Below, piece by piece: positions 35,708 to 42,625 of a DNA stretch of 64,000 bases. Source of the stretch: Flavobacterium hercynium (GTDB lineage: Bacteria; Bacteroidota; Bacteroidia; Flavobacteriales; Flavobacteriaceae); contig NZ_MUGW01000017.1 of NCBI RefSeq assembly GCF_002217285.1, positions 255,663 through 319,662 of the forward strand, in the 5' to 3' direction. The position numbers and the translations under genes were made by a program. Below the pieces are notes generated by a model that saw nothing but the letters and a program-made list of their open reading frames with translations, was not told where the DNA came from and did no database searches. The stretch's first letter is position 1. Every line of letters starts with the position of its first letter.

Positions 35708-36880
35708 ATGAACGAACAAGAATTTGGTTTTGAAACTCAAGCCATAAGAACACAATTAGAAAGAACCCAATATCTGGAGCATTCGGTGCCCTTATACTTA
35801 TCGTCAAGCTTTGTATTTGAAGATGCAGAAGATATGAGAGCTTCTTTTACAGAAGAAAAAGAAAGAAACATCTACAGCCGTTTCAGCAATCCAAACACAA
35901 CAGAGTTTGTAGATAAAATTTGCAAGATGGAAGGCGCAGAAGCAGGTTATGCTTTTGCAACCGGAATGGCAGCTGTATATTCTACATTCGCGGCTTTGCT
36001 AAATGCTGGAGATCACATTGTATCAGCGAGCAGTGTTTTTGGCTCAACTCATGCTTTGTTTATGACGTATTTTCCAAAGTGGAACATCGAAACTTCTTAC
36101 TTTGACATTAATAAACCTGAAACAATTGAAGGCTTTATTAAACCCAATACAAAAATATTGTACGCAGAATCGCCAACAAATCCGGGTGTAGATGTAATCG
36201 ATATGCAATTGTTGGGCGATATAGCCAAAAAACACAACTTGATTTTAATCATCGACAACTGTTTTGCAACGCCATACATTCAGCAGCCTATCAAATTTGG
36301 TGCTCATTTAGTAGTGCATTCAGCGACTAAATTAATTGATGGTCAGGGACGTGTTTTAGGTGGTGTTACGGTTGGAAGTGAAGATTTAATCAGACAGATT
36401 TATTTATTTTCAAGAAACACAGGACCGGCATTATCACCTTTTAACGCATGGGTTTTATCAAAAAGTTTAGAAACACTTGCAATTCGTGTAGAGAAGCATT
36501 GCGAAAATGCCTTGAAAGTAGCAGAGTTTTTAGAAGCGCATCCAAATGTGAATAGTGTGAAATATCCATTCCTGAAATCGCACCCGCAATATGAAGTCGC
36601 TAAAAAGCAAATGCTTTTAGGAGGAAACATTATTGCTTTTGAAATTAAAGGAGGAATAGAAGCAGGAAGAAAATTTTTAGATAAAATAAAACTTTGTTCC
36701 TTGTCAGCAAACATAGGTGATACAAGATCAATTGTAACACATCCTGCATCAACAACACACAGTAAACTTTCAGAAGAAGATCAGCTGGCAGTTGGCATTA
36801 CACAAGGTCTGGTACGTGTTTCAGTAGGTTTAGAAACCGTAAAAGATGTAATTGCAGACTTAGAGCAGGCACTTTCTTAA
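35708..36880 (+). CDS. metZ: Cys/Met metabolism PLP enzyme, probably O-succinylhomoserine sulfhydrylase
   Basis: A 390-residue member of the cystathionine gamma-synthase family. Visible are YSRFSNPNTTEFVDKICKME, the ATGMAAVYSTF motif, AESPTNPGVDVIDM, the PLP lysine at about residue 208 in VHSATKLIDGQGRVLGG, and SLSANIGDTRSIVTHPASTT. The length and the GQGRVLGG segment favour MetZ over a lyase, but MetB or a gamma-lyase cannot be excluded from sequence alone. With MetY (26081) the cell has two homocysteine-forming routes. A repeat pair separates it from the OsmC gene 92 bp upstream. Confidence 0.88.
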   Translation: MNEQEFGFETQAIRTQLERTQYLEHSVPLYLSSSFVFEDAEDMRASFTEEKERNIYSRFSNPNTTEFVDKICKMEGAEAGYAFATGMAAVYSTFAALLNAGDHIVSASSVFGSTHALFMTYFPKWNIETSYFDINKPETIEGFIKPNTKILYAESPTNPGVDVIDMQLLGDIAKKHNLILIIDNCFATPYIQQPIKFGAHLVVHSATKLIDGQGRVLGGVTVGSEDLIRQIYLFSRNTGPALSPFNAWVLSKSLETLAIRVEKHCENALKVAEFLEAHPNVNSVKYPFLKSHPQYEVAKKQMLLGGNIIAFEIKGGIEAGRKFLDKIKLCSLSANIGDTRSIVTHPASTTHSKLSEEDQLAVGITQGLVRVSVGLETVKDVIADLEQALS

Positions 36881-37056
36881 GGAATTTTAGATTTAAGAGT
36901 TTAGATCTTAGATTGTAATATAAAATGACGTTTATAGCTATAAATTTTATAGTTGTAAGCGTCATTTCTTTTTTAATGTTTGTTTATTTAATAAAAAGTA
37001 TATTTTTGTTTTTATAAAAACCATTAATAACCAAAACTTTAAACCTACTAAAACAC

Positions 37057-37560
37057 ATGAGTAACTCTACTTACATTCTTAATGAAGATTTAGTCGCTAA
37101 CAATTGGATTCGTCTTGCGCATTATTTTCTGGACATTATTTTTATTCTTTTAACAACATTTGTTGCATCTGTTTTTTTTGCAATTATTGCTACTTTTTTA
37201 GGCTTTCACGAAATGTTATTTTGGATGCAGAATTTGTCTGATCTCGAAGGAAAATTGATTTTCATTTTCTTTTCACTATTTTATTATACAGTTACAGAAG
37301 GACTTTTTGGAAGATCTGTGGCTAAATTTATTACAGGAACAGTGGTTGTCGATGAGAATGGAGATAAACCATCTTTCGGTGCTCTTTTTAAAAGAACATT
37401 GTGCAGATTAATTCCTTTTGATGCCCTTTCTTTTTTTGGAAGCAGGGGTTGGCATGATTCAATGTCAGATACCTACGTTGTCCATAAAAAAGCACTTAGT
37501 GAAGATATAAGAGATTTTAATGACTTTAAGTTAATTGGAGCTCAGGAAATCGAAGAATAA
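37057..37560 (+). CDS. RDD family membrane protein
   Basis: A 167-residue inner-membrane protein. It has two strong hydrophobic segments (IIFILLTTFVASVFFAIIAT and LIFIFFSLFYYTVTEGLF) and the RDD-type pattern RLAHYFLDIIF near the N-terminus, then GRSVAKFITGTVVVDENGDK, FKRTLCRLIPFD and a WHDSMSDTYVV end. RDD proteins are small membrane proteins of mixed or unknown role, some proposed to move ions. It appears monocistronic and is followed by a hairpin terminator at 37602. Confidence 0.85.
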   Translation: MSNSTYILNEDLVANNWIRLAHYFLDIIFILLTTFVASVFFAIIATFLGFHEMLFWMQNLSDLEGKLIFIFFSLFYYTVTEGLFGRSVAKFITGTVVVDENGDKPSFGALFKRTLCRLIPFDALSFFGSRGWHDSMSDTYVVHKKALSEDIRDFNDFKLIGAQEIEE

Positions 37561-37601
37561 AATAGTTTTTTATTAAAGAGCTTTCAGTTCTTAATTATAG
37601 T

Positions 37602-37625
37602 AAAGCCGGATTTTAATCCGGCTTT
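37602..37625 (+). terminator. Hairpin AAGCCGG/CCGGCTT with T-run
   Basis: AAAGCCGG-ATTTTAAT-CCGGCTTT, followed by more T. It serves as the RDD gene terminator and is the second half of the REP unit at 7621-7668. Confidence 0.8.
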
Positions 37626-37714
37626 TTTAATTAAAGAAATAGCTAAAATGGTATACTATACTAATTTAGTAGAATTTACAAGTTCATTCTGTTATTTTTC
37701 TCATACAAAAACCT

Positions 37715-37722
37715 TATTTTTG
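37715..37722 (+). promoter_or_regulatory. Possible promoter -7 element of the Rrf2 gene
   Basis: TATTTTTG matches TAnnTTTG, but no clear TTG is present at the right distance upstream. If used, the leader would be about 85 nt before the GTG at 37812. Confidence 0.45.
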
Positions 37723-37811
37723 TTGCAGAACAACATGTATTTTGTTTATTTGCCTCATTCTGATACTGATTGAGACTTAAAAGAACAAACTACAATCTAA
37801 AAATTATATAA

Positions 37812-38222
37812 GTGCTTTCCAAAAAAACTAAATACGGCATTAAAGCTTTGACTTACCTGGCCAGACGCGAAAACAACGAACCGGTACAAATTGCTGAAAT
37901 TGCCAGAAGCGAACACATTTCGATTAAATTTTTAGAAAGCATATTATTATTGCTTCGAAACTCTGGTTTTCTTGGAGCAAAAAAAGGAAAAGGTGGCGGC
38001 TACTATCTGATTAAAGATCCAAAAGAGATTAGTATGGCCAAAGTTTATCGTATTCTGGAAGGTCCAATTGCACTACTTCCGTGCGCAAGTCACAATTTTT
38101 ATGAAAAATGTGATGATTGTGATGACGAGTCTACCTGCGCTGCAAGACGCTTAATGACTGAGGTTAGGGACAATACACTCAAAATACTAGAAAGTAACTC
38201 TCTCGCAGACATTGCTTTTTAA
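37812..38222 (+). CDS. Rrf2 family transcriptional regulator with cysteine cluster
   Basis: A 136-residue DNA-binding protein, starting at GTG. The winged-helix part is typical: KTKYGIKALTYLARR, PVQIAEIARSEHISIKFLES, KKGKGGGYYLIKDP. The C-terminal part has four cysteines arranged C-x8-C-x2-C-x6-C (PCASHNFYEKCDDCDDESTC), which may hold an Fe-S cluster or another sensor, as in IscR and NsrR, though with different spacing. It lies directly upstream of the sulfate-assimilation operon with only 82 bp between, so it is the best candidate for its regulator (compare CymR in Bacillus). This role is inferred. Confidence 0.9.
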   Translation: MLSKKTKYGIKALTYLARRENNEPVQIAEIARSEHISIKFLESILLLLRNSGFLGAKKGKGGGYYLIKDPKEISMAKVYRILEGPIALLPCASHNFYEKCDDCDDESTCAARRLMTEVRDNTLKILESNSLADIAF

Positions 38223-38247
38223 GCAATAAAAATTAGTAAAAAAAAAG

Positions 38248-38275
38248 TTGAATTTAAAAAAAAGTGTTACTTTTG
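38248..38275 (+). promoter_or_regulatory. Promoter of the sulfate-assimilation operon (TTG-N17-TACTTTTG)
   Basis: TTG (38248-38250) and TACTTTTG (38268-38275) are 17 nt apart and fit the consensus. The following leader carries CTACTAAGCCGATAGGA (38286-38302), a possible regulator site, though no palindrome is clear. Confidence 0.75.
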
Positions 38276-38303
38276 CAAAGTAATCTACTAAGCCGATAGG
38301 ATA

Positions 38304-39260
38304 ATGGATTTTAAAAACAAGAAAAAACATAGCAATATGGAGAAGGAATTGAAACTGAATAATTCTGGTGATAAAGCGGATACATCAATAAAAGAGAAAT
38401 TATGGATAGCAATACCCGCTACCTTATTAATTGGTTTGTTGTTTATATTGATTTACAGACATCATGCAGAATTTTCCTGGGACGGACTTGCAAGTGGTTT
38501 CAATCAGGAGTTTTTAGTTTTTTTCTTAATTGGAGTTTTTGCACAATTAGTAGATGGAACATTGGGAATGGGTTACGGTGCAACTTCGACCTCTTTTTTA
38601 TTAGCATACGGAGTTCCACCCGTTATTAGCAGTACAGGAGTTCACGTTGCAGAAATGTTTACAACAGGAGCATCGGCAATATCGCATCATCGATTTGGAA
38701 ATATTAATAAAAAGCTCGTAAAGCATTTATTAATTCCGGGAGTTTTAGGCTCATTTACAGGAGCTTATTTATTGTCGGATGTTATTGACGGAGAGAAGAT
38801 AAAGCCTTTTATAGCAATCTATATGATTATTTTGGCTTGTATAATTATCAAAAAAGCTTTGGCCAAAACGATTATAAAAAAGAAAACTAAAAAATTAGGG
38901 ATTCTGGCTGGTTTTGGTGGTTTTATGGATTCTGTTGGCGGTGGAGGCTGGGGACCAATTGTAACATCAACCTTATTAGGAAGAGGAAGAAATCCACGTT
39001 ACACGATTGGCTCAGTAAATGCAGCAGAGTTTGCAGTTTCATTTGCAAGCGGAATCACCTTCATGTATTTTGGAGGAATAGAAGGATGGCAAATTATAGC
39101 AGGATTGATTTTAGGAGGTGTAATGGCAGCTCCATTAGCAGCTTTTCTGGTAAATAAAATAAAGAGAAAACCAATGATGGTGGCGGTTGGAATTTTAATT
39201 ATCATTTTGAGTTTGAAAACATTATCAAGAGGATTTGAGACACTTTCAAGCTTTTTTTAA
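38304..39260 (+). CDS. TauE/SafE family sulfur-compound transporter
   Basis: A 318-residue inner-membrane protein with about eight transmembrane segments. Family features are FLIGVFAQLVDGTLGMGYGA, SSTGVHVAEMFTTGASAISH and, in the second half, GFGGFMDSVGGGGWGPIVTS. TauE/SafE proteins move sulfite, sulfate or organosulfur anions. As first gene of the operon, 18 bp before cysH, it probably takes up sulfate or exports surplus sulfite; direction and substrate are not readable. An alternative start is the ATG at 38337, because the N-terminus before it is short, polar and lysine-rich. Confidence 0.88.
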   Translation: MDFKNKKKHSNMEKELKLNNSGDKADTSIKEKLWIAIPATLLIGLLFILIYRHHAEFSWDGLASGFNQEFLVFFLIGVFAQLVDGTLGMGYGATSTSFLLAYGVPPVISSTGVHVAEMFTTGASAISHHRFGNINKKLVKHLLIPGVLGSFTGAYLLSDVIDGEKIKPFIAIYMIILACIIIKKALAKTIIKKKTKKLGILAGFGGFMDSVGGGGWGPIVTSTLLGRGRNPRYTIGSVNAAEFAVSFASGITFMYFGGIEGWQIIAGLILGGVMAAPLAAFLVNKIKRKPMMVAVGILIIILSLKTLSRGFETLSSFF

Positions 39261-39278
39261 ACATTAGGATAGTATAAT

Positions 39279-39989
39279 ATGAATGCGAGTAGTATAGAAT
39301 TATTGGTAACAAAAACAAAAGATTTTTCGCTGGAAGAAACGTTAGCTTTTGTCGCAAAAGAATATCCGGGAGAAGTAGTTTTCTCGACTTCTTTTGGTCA
39401 GGAAGATCAGGTTATTACCGATTTTATAGCAAGGAATAACATTGACATAACCATTTTCACTTTAGATACAGGAAGGTTATTTCAGGAAACATACGATGTT
39501 TTTCACAGAACATTAAAAAAGTATAAAAAACCAATCGAAGTTTATTTTCCGGAAGCAGCAGCAGTCGAGAATTTACTAAAACAAAAAGGACCAAACAGCT
39601 TTTATGATTCGGTTGAGAACAGAAAAGAATGTTGTTTTATTCGAAAAGTAGTTCCGCTTAGAAAAGCACTTTCAGGAAACAAAGTATGGATTACAGGTTT
39701 AAGAGCAGAGCAATCAGAGAACAGACAAGATTTGAATTTGTTTGAATACGATGCAAACTTCGAAATCATCAAATTCAATCCGTTACTAAAATGGACTTTA
39801 CAAGAAGTTGAAGATCATTTAAAAGAATACAGTGTTCCTCAAAATGCATTGCACAAACAAGGTTTCGTAAGTATAGGATGTGCGCCTTGTACAAGAGCAA
39901 TTTTACCGGATGAAGATATAAGAGCCGGAAGATGGTGGTGGGAATCAAGCCATAAAGAATGTGGTTTGCATAGCGCTAAGAAAGAGTAG
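39279..39989 (+). CDS. cysH: Adenylylsulfate (APS) reductase, Fe-S type
   Basis: Reduces APS (or PAPS) to sulfite with thioredoxin. The 236-residue protein has STSFGQEDQVITDFIA, TLDTGRLFQETYD, the paired cysteines Cys118-Cys119 in ENRKECCFIRK and Cys201-x2-Cys204 in GCAPCTRAI, and the C-terminal catalytic cysteine in SHKECGLHS. The CC...CxxC set binds a [4Fe-4S] cluster and marks APS reductases. This agrees with the absence of an APS kinase gene here: the pathway can skip PAPS. It is second in the operon. Confidence 0.95.
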   Translation: MNASSIELLVTKTKDFSLEETLAFVAKEYPGEVVFSTSFGQEDQVITDFIARNNIDITIFTLDTGRLFQETYDVFHRTLKKYKKPIEVYFPEAAAVENLLKQKGPNSFYDSVENRKECCFIRKVVPLRKALSGNKVWITGLRAEQSENRQDLNLFEYDANFEIIKFNPLLKWTLQEVEDHLKEYSVPQNALHKQGFVSIGCAPCTRAILPDEDIRAGRWWWESSHKECGLHSAKKE

Positions 39990-40038
39990 GATTGCAATTT
40001 TAGAATATAGATTTTAGATTACAAAAACAAAAAAACAG

Positions 40039-40098
40039 GATCGTTTAAGGATTTCTGATTAACCTCACATTAATCAGAAATAGAGAACTAAAACGATC
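40039..40098 (+). repeat. Two-tier inverted repeat between cysH and cysD
   Basis: The outer arms GATCGTTT (40039-40046) and AAACGATC (40091-40098) and the inner arms ATTTCTGATTAA (40051-40062) and TTAATCAGAAAT (40070-40081) are both perfect, giving a long RNA hairpin in the 131-bp gap inside the operon. There is no T-run, so termination is unlikely; processing, stability or protein binding are possible. Confidence 0.8.
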
Positions 40099-40120
40099 TG
40101 GCATTAAACAAAAAACAAAA

Positions 40121-41020
40121 ATGAGTTCAGTATTAAAAACAAACGCTTTAGAGAGTGAAGCGATATACATTTTCAGAGAAGTAATTTCACAGTTTGATAA
40201 ACCGGTTTTACTTTTCTCTGGAGGAAAAGATTCTATAACATTAGTGCGTTTGGCACAAAAAGCTTTTTTTCCTGCAAAGATTCCGTTTCCTCTTTTGCAC
40301 GTTGATACAGGACATAATTTTCCTGAAACCATTGCTTTTAGAGATAAATTGGTAGAAGAATTAGGATTAGAATTAATAGTTCGTAATGTTCAGGATGCAA
40401 TCGACGAAGGAAAAGTAGTAGAAGAAACTGGAAAGTATTCTAGTAGAAACAGTTTACAAACCACTACACTTTTAGATGCTATTGAAGAATTTAAGTTTGA
40501 TGCCTGTATTGGTGGCGCACGTCGCGATGAAGAGAAAGCCAGAGCCAAAGAACGTATTTTTTCCGTTCGTGATGATTTTGGTCAATGGGACGAGAAAAAC
40601 CAGCGTCCGGAGTTATTTGATATTTTAAATGGAAAGATAGAAAATGGGCAAAATGTTCGTGTTTTCCCAATTTCAAACTGGACAGAATTAGACGTGTGGA
40701 GTTATATCGAGAAAGAAAACATCGAGATTCCATCAATCTATTTTTCACATAAAAGAAAAGTTTTTTTGAGAGACGGTTTAATCTGGTCACATTCTCCTTA
40801 TGTGTATCAGGAAGAAGACGAACAAATCGAAGAAAGAATTGTTCGTTTCAGAACCGTTGGAGATATGAGTTGTACCGCTGCAGTCGAATCGTATGCCGCA
40901 ACAATTCAGGAAGTAGTAGGCGAAATCAGAGAATCAACCATTTCTGAAAGAGGAGCCAGAATCGATGACAAACGCTCTGAAGCCGCAATGGAAAAAAGAA
41001 AACAACAAGGATACTTTTAA
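40121..41020 (+). CDS. cysD: Sulfate adenylyltransferase subunit 2
   Basis: With CysN this makes APS from sulfate and ATP. The 299-residue protein has the PP-loop LLFSGGKDSITLVRLA, LLHVDTGHNFPE, the FDACIGGARRDEEKARAKER segment, ISNWTELDVWSYIEKE and DMSCTAAVES, all typical of CysD. It starts at the ATG at 40121 after a large hairpin, and its stop abuts the GC-rich repeat 41021-41132, after which cysN begins. Confidence 0.97.
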   Translation: MSSVLKTNALESEAIYIFREVISQFDKPVLLFSGGKDSITLVRLAQKAFFPAKIPFPLLHVDTGHNFPETIAFRDKLVEELGLELIVRNVQDAIDEGKVVEETGKYSSRNSLQTTTLLDAIEEFKFDACIGGARRDEEKARAKERIFSVRDDFGQWDEKNQRPELFDILNGKIENGQNVRVFPISNWTELDVWSYIEKENIEIPSIYFSHKRKVFLRDGLIWSHSPYVYQEEDEQIEERIVRFRTVGDMSCTAAVESYAATIQEVVGEIRESTISERGARIDDKRSEAAMEKRKQQGYF

Positions 41021-41132
41021 GCCCCCTAACCCCCAAAGGGGGAATAATGGGAAGATTAAAAAACGAAAAAAATAGTAATAATTTAAAATATAACTCAGCT
41101 CCCTCCCTTTTGGGGAGGGCTGGGGAGGGGCT
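41021..41132. repeat. Paired GC-rich inverted repeat (112 bp) between cysD and cysN
   Basis: The left unit GCCCCCTAACCCCCAAAGGG begins at the base after the cysD stop. The inverted right unit (41098-41132, ending GGGCTGGGGAGGGGCT) finishes one base before the cysN ATG at 41134. The core of about 55 bp is AT-rich. The element fills the whole gap between the two genes. Confidence 0.88.
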
Positions 41133-41133
41133 T

Positions 41134-42378
41134 ATGGAAGTTTTAAAAATAGCAACAGCAGGAAGTGTAGATGACGGAAAAAGTACTTTGATCGGAAGAT
41201 TACTGTACGACACAAAATCATTGACGACTGACAAGATAGAAGCAATAGAAAAAAGCAGTAAACAAAAAGGATATGATTATTTGGATTTCTCATTAGCAAC
41301 CGATGGATTGGTAGCCGAAAGAGAACAAGGAATCACGATTGATGTAGCACATATCTATTTTTCGACTGCAAAGAAAAGTTACATCATTGCAGACACTCCG
41401 GGTCACGTAGAATATACCAGAAACATGGTTACAGGAGCTTCGACTTCACAGGTTTCTATCATTTTAATTGACGCCAGAAAAGGTGTAATTGAGCAAACGT
41501 ATCGTCACTTTTTTATCAATAATTTATTGAGAGTAAAAGAAGTAATTGTAGCCATCAACAAAATGGACTTAGTTGATTACTCAGAAGAAGTTTTCAATAA
41601 AATCAAAGCCGATTTTCAAGCCTTAAATGCTAAAAGTACATTCAAGGAACAAAACGTAAGCTATATTCCGTTAAGTGCAATAAATGGCGGAAACGTAGTA
41701 GATCAGTCAAAAGATATGCCTTGGTACGATGGTCAAACCGTTCTGGAACATTTAGAAGGCTTAGATGCTGAAGATGTTTTTGAAGCAGGAAAAGCACGTT
41801 TCCCGGTTCAGACCGTAATTCGTCCAAAGACAGAAGAGTACCATGATTTTAGAGGATATGCCGGAAAATTATACGGAAACTCAATAAAAGTAGGTGATGC
41901 CGTAACTGTTTTGCCTTCGTTAACCGAATCAAAAGTTTCTAAAATTCACTTTTTCGATAAACAATTTGATGAAGCCGTTGCAGGATCTTCGATTACAATC
42001 GAATTAGAAAATGACATCAATGTAACAAGAGGCGATATGATTGTAAAATCATCAGAACTTCCAAAAATTGAAAAAGAAATCAGCACCACAGTATGCTGGA
42101 TGGATAGCAAAAAACTAGTTCCGGGAACAAAATATATTGTACAGCACAACACAAATTCCGTTTTAGCAAAAGTAGAAAGTATCAAAAATACCATCTCAAC
42201 AGACTATTCCGGAACAAAAGAAGCTTCACAATTAGCAATAAACGAAATAGGAGAAGTAAACATCAAATTAAGCAAGCCTTTATATTTTGATGCCTACAAC
42301 GATAATAAATCAAACGGTGCTTTTATCTTAATCGATACAGCAACAAACACAACAGCAGGAGTAGGATTTATTAGGTAA
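41134..42378 (+). CDS. cysN: Sulfate adenylyltransferase subunit 1 (GTPase)
   Basis: GTP hydrolysis by this elongation-factor-like subunit drives APS formation by CysD. The 414-residue protein has the G1 motif TAGSVDDGKST near the N-terminus, LVAEREQGITIDVAHIYF (G2), DTPGHVEYTRNM (G3) and AINKMDLVDY (G4), followed by beta-barrel domains. No APS kinase (CysC) domain is fused. The ATG at 41134 is the right start; an earlier in-frame ATG at 41047 would translate the repeat into an unlikely N-terminus (LLGRAGEG). Confidence 0.97.
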   Translation: MEVLKIATAGSVDDGKSTLIGRLLYDTKSLTTDKIEAIEKSSKQKGYDYLDFSLATDGLVAEREQGITIDVAHIYFSTAKKSYIIADTPGHVEYTRNMVTGASTSQVSIILIDARKGVIEQTYRHFFINNLLRVKEVIVAINKMDLVDYSEEVFNKIKADFQALNAKSTFKEQNVSYIPLSAINGGNVVDQSKDMPWYDGQTVLEHLEGLDAEDVFEAGKARFPVQTVIRPKTEEYHDFRGYAGKLYGNSIKVGDAVTVLPSLTESKVSKIHFFDKQFDEAVAGSSITIELENDINVTRGDMIVKSSELPKIEKEISTTVCWMDSKKLVPGTKYIVQHNTNSVLAKVESIKNTISTDYSGTKEASQLAINEIGEVNIKLSKPLYFDAYNDNKSNGAFILIDTATNTTAGVGFIR

Positions 42379-42380
42379 AC

Positions 42381-42613
42381 CTGCTTTAAGCTTTAAGCTA
42401 TAGGCTGTATGCTTTTAGCAAAAAACGAAGAATCAAGGTTAGTAATAAGCTTAAGCTTATTACCTAAAACCTAAAGCAAGAAACACAAAGTTAATAAAGC
42501 TTAAAGCGTACAGCCTAGAGCCTACAGCAAAAACTAGATAAATCTGCTTTTAGCTAAAAATGTATAACAAGGTACGCAAGAAAGCTTACAGCTTATTGCC
42601 TAGAGCCTACAGC
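42381..42613. repeat. GCTTTAAGCTATAGGC-type repeat cluster before the sulfite reductase gene
   Basis: Several units in both directions, such as AAGCTATAGGCTGTATGC (about 42394) and GCTTACAGCTTATTGCC (about 42583), belong to the family seen at 715-895. The last unit overlaps a possible upstream in-frame start (42560) of the reductase gene. Confidence 0.75.
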
Positions 42614-42625
42614 ATTAAGAAACAA

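Noticed and set aside
41047..41133. N-terminal extension of CysN from the ATG at 41047
   Set aside because: The extra 29 residues are translated repeat sequence; the conserved GTPase start begins at 41134.
42560..42625. N-terminal extension of the sulfite reductase from 42560
   Set aside because: It lies in the GGCTATAGGC-type repeat; the conserved protein begins at 42626.
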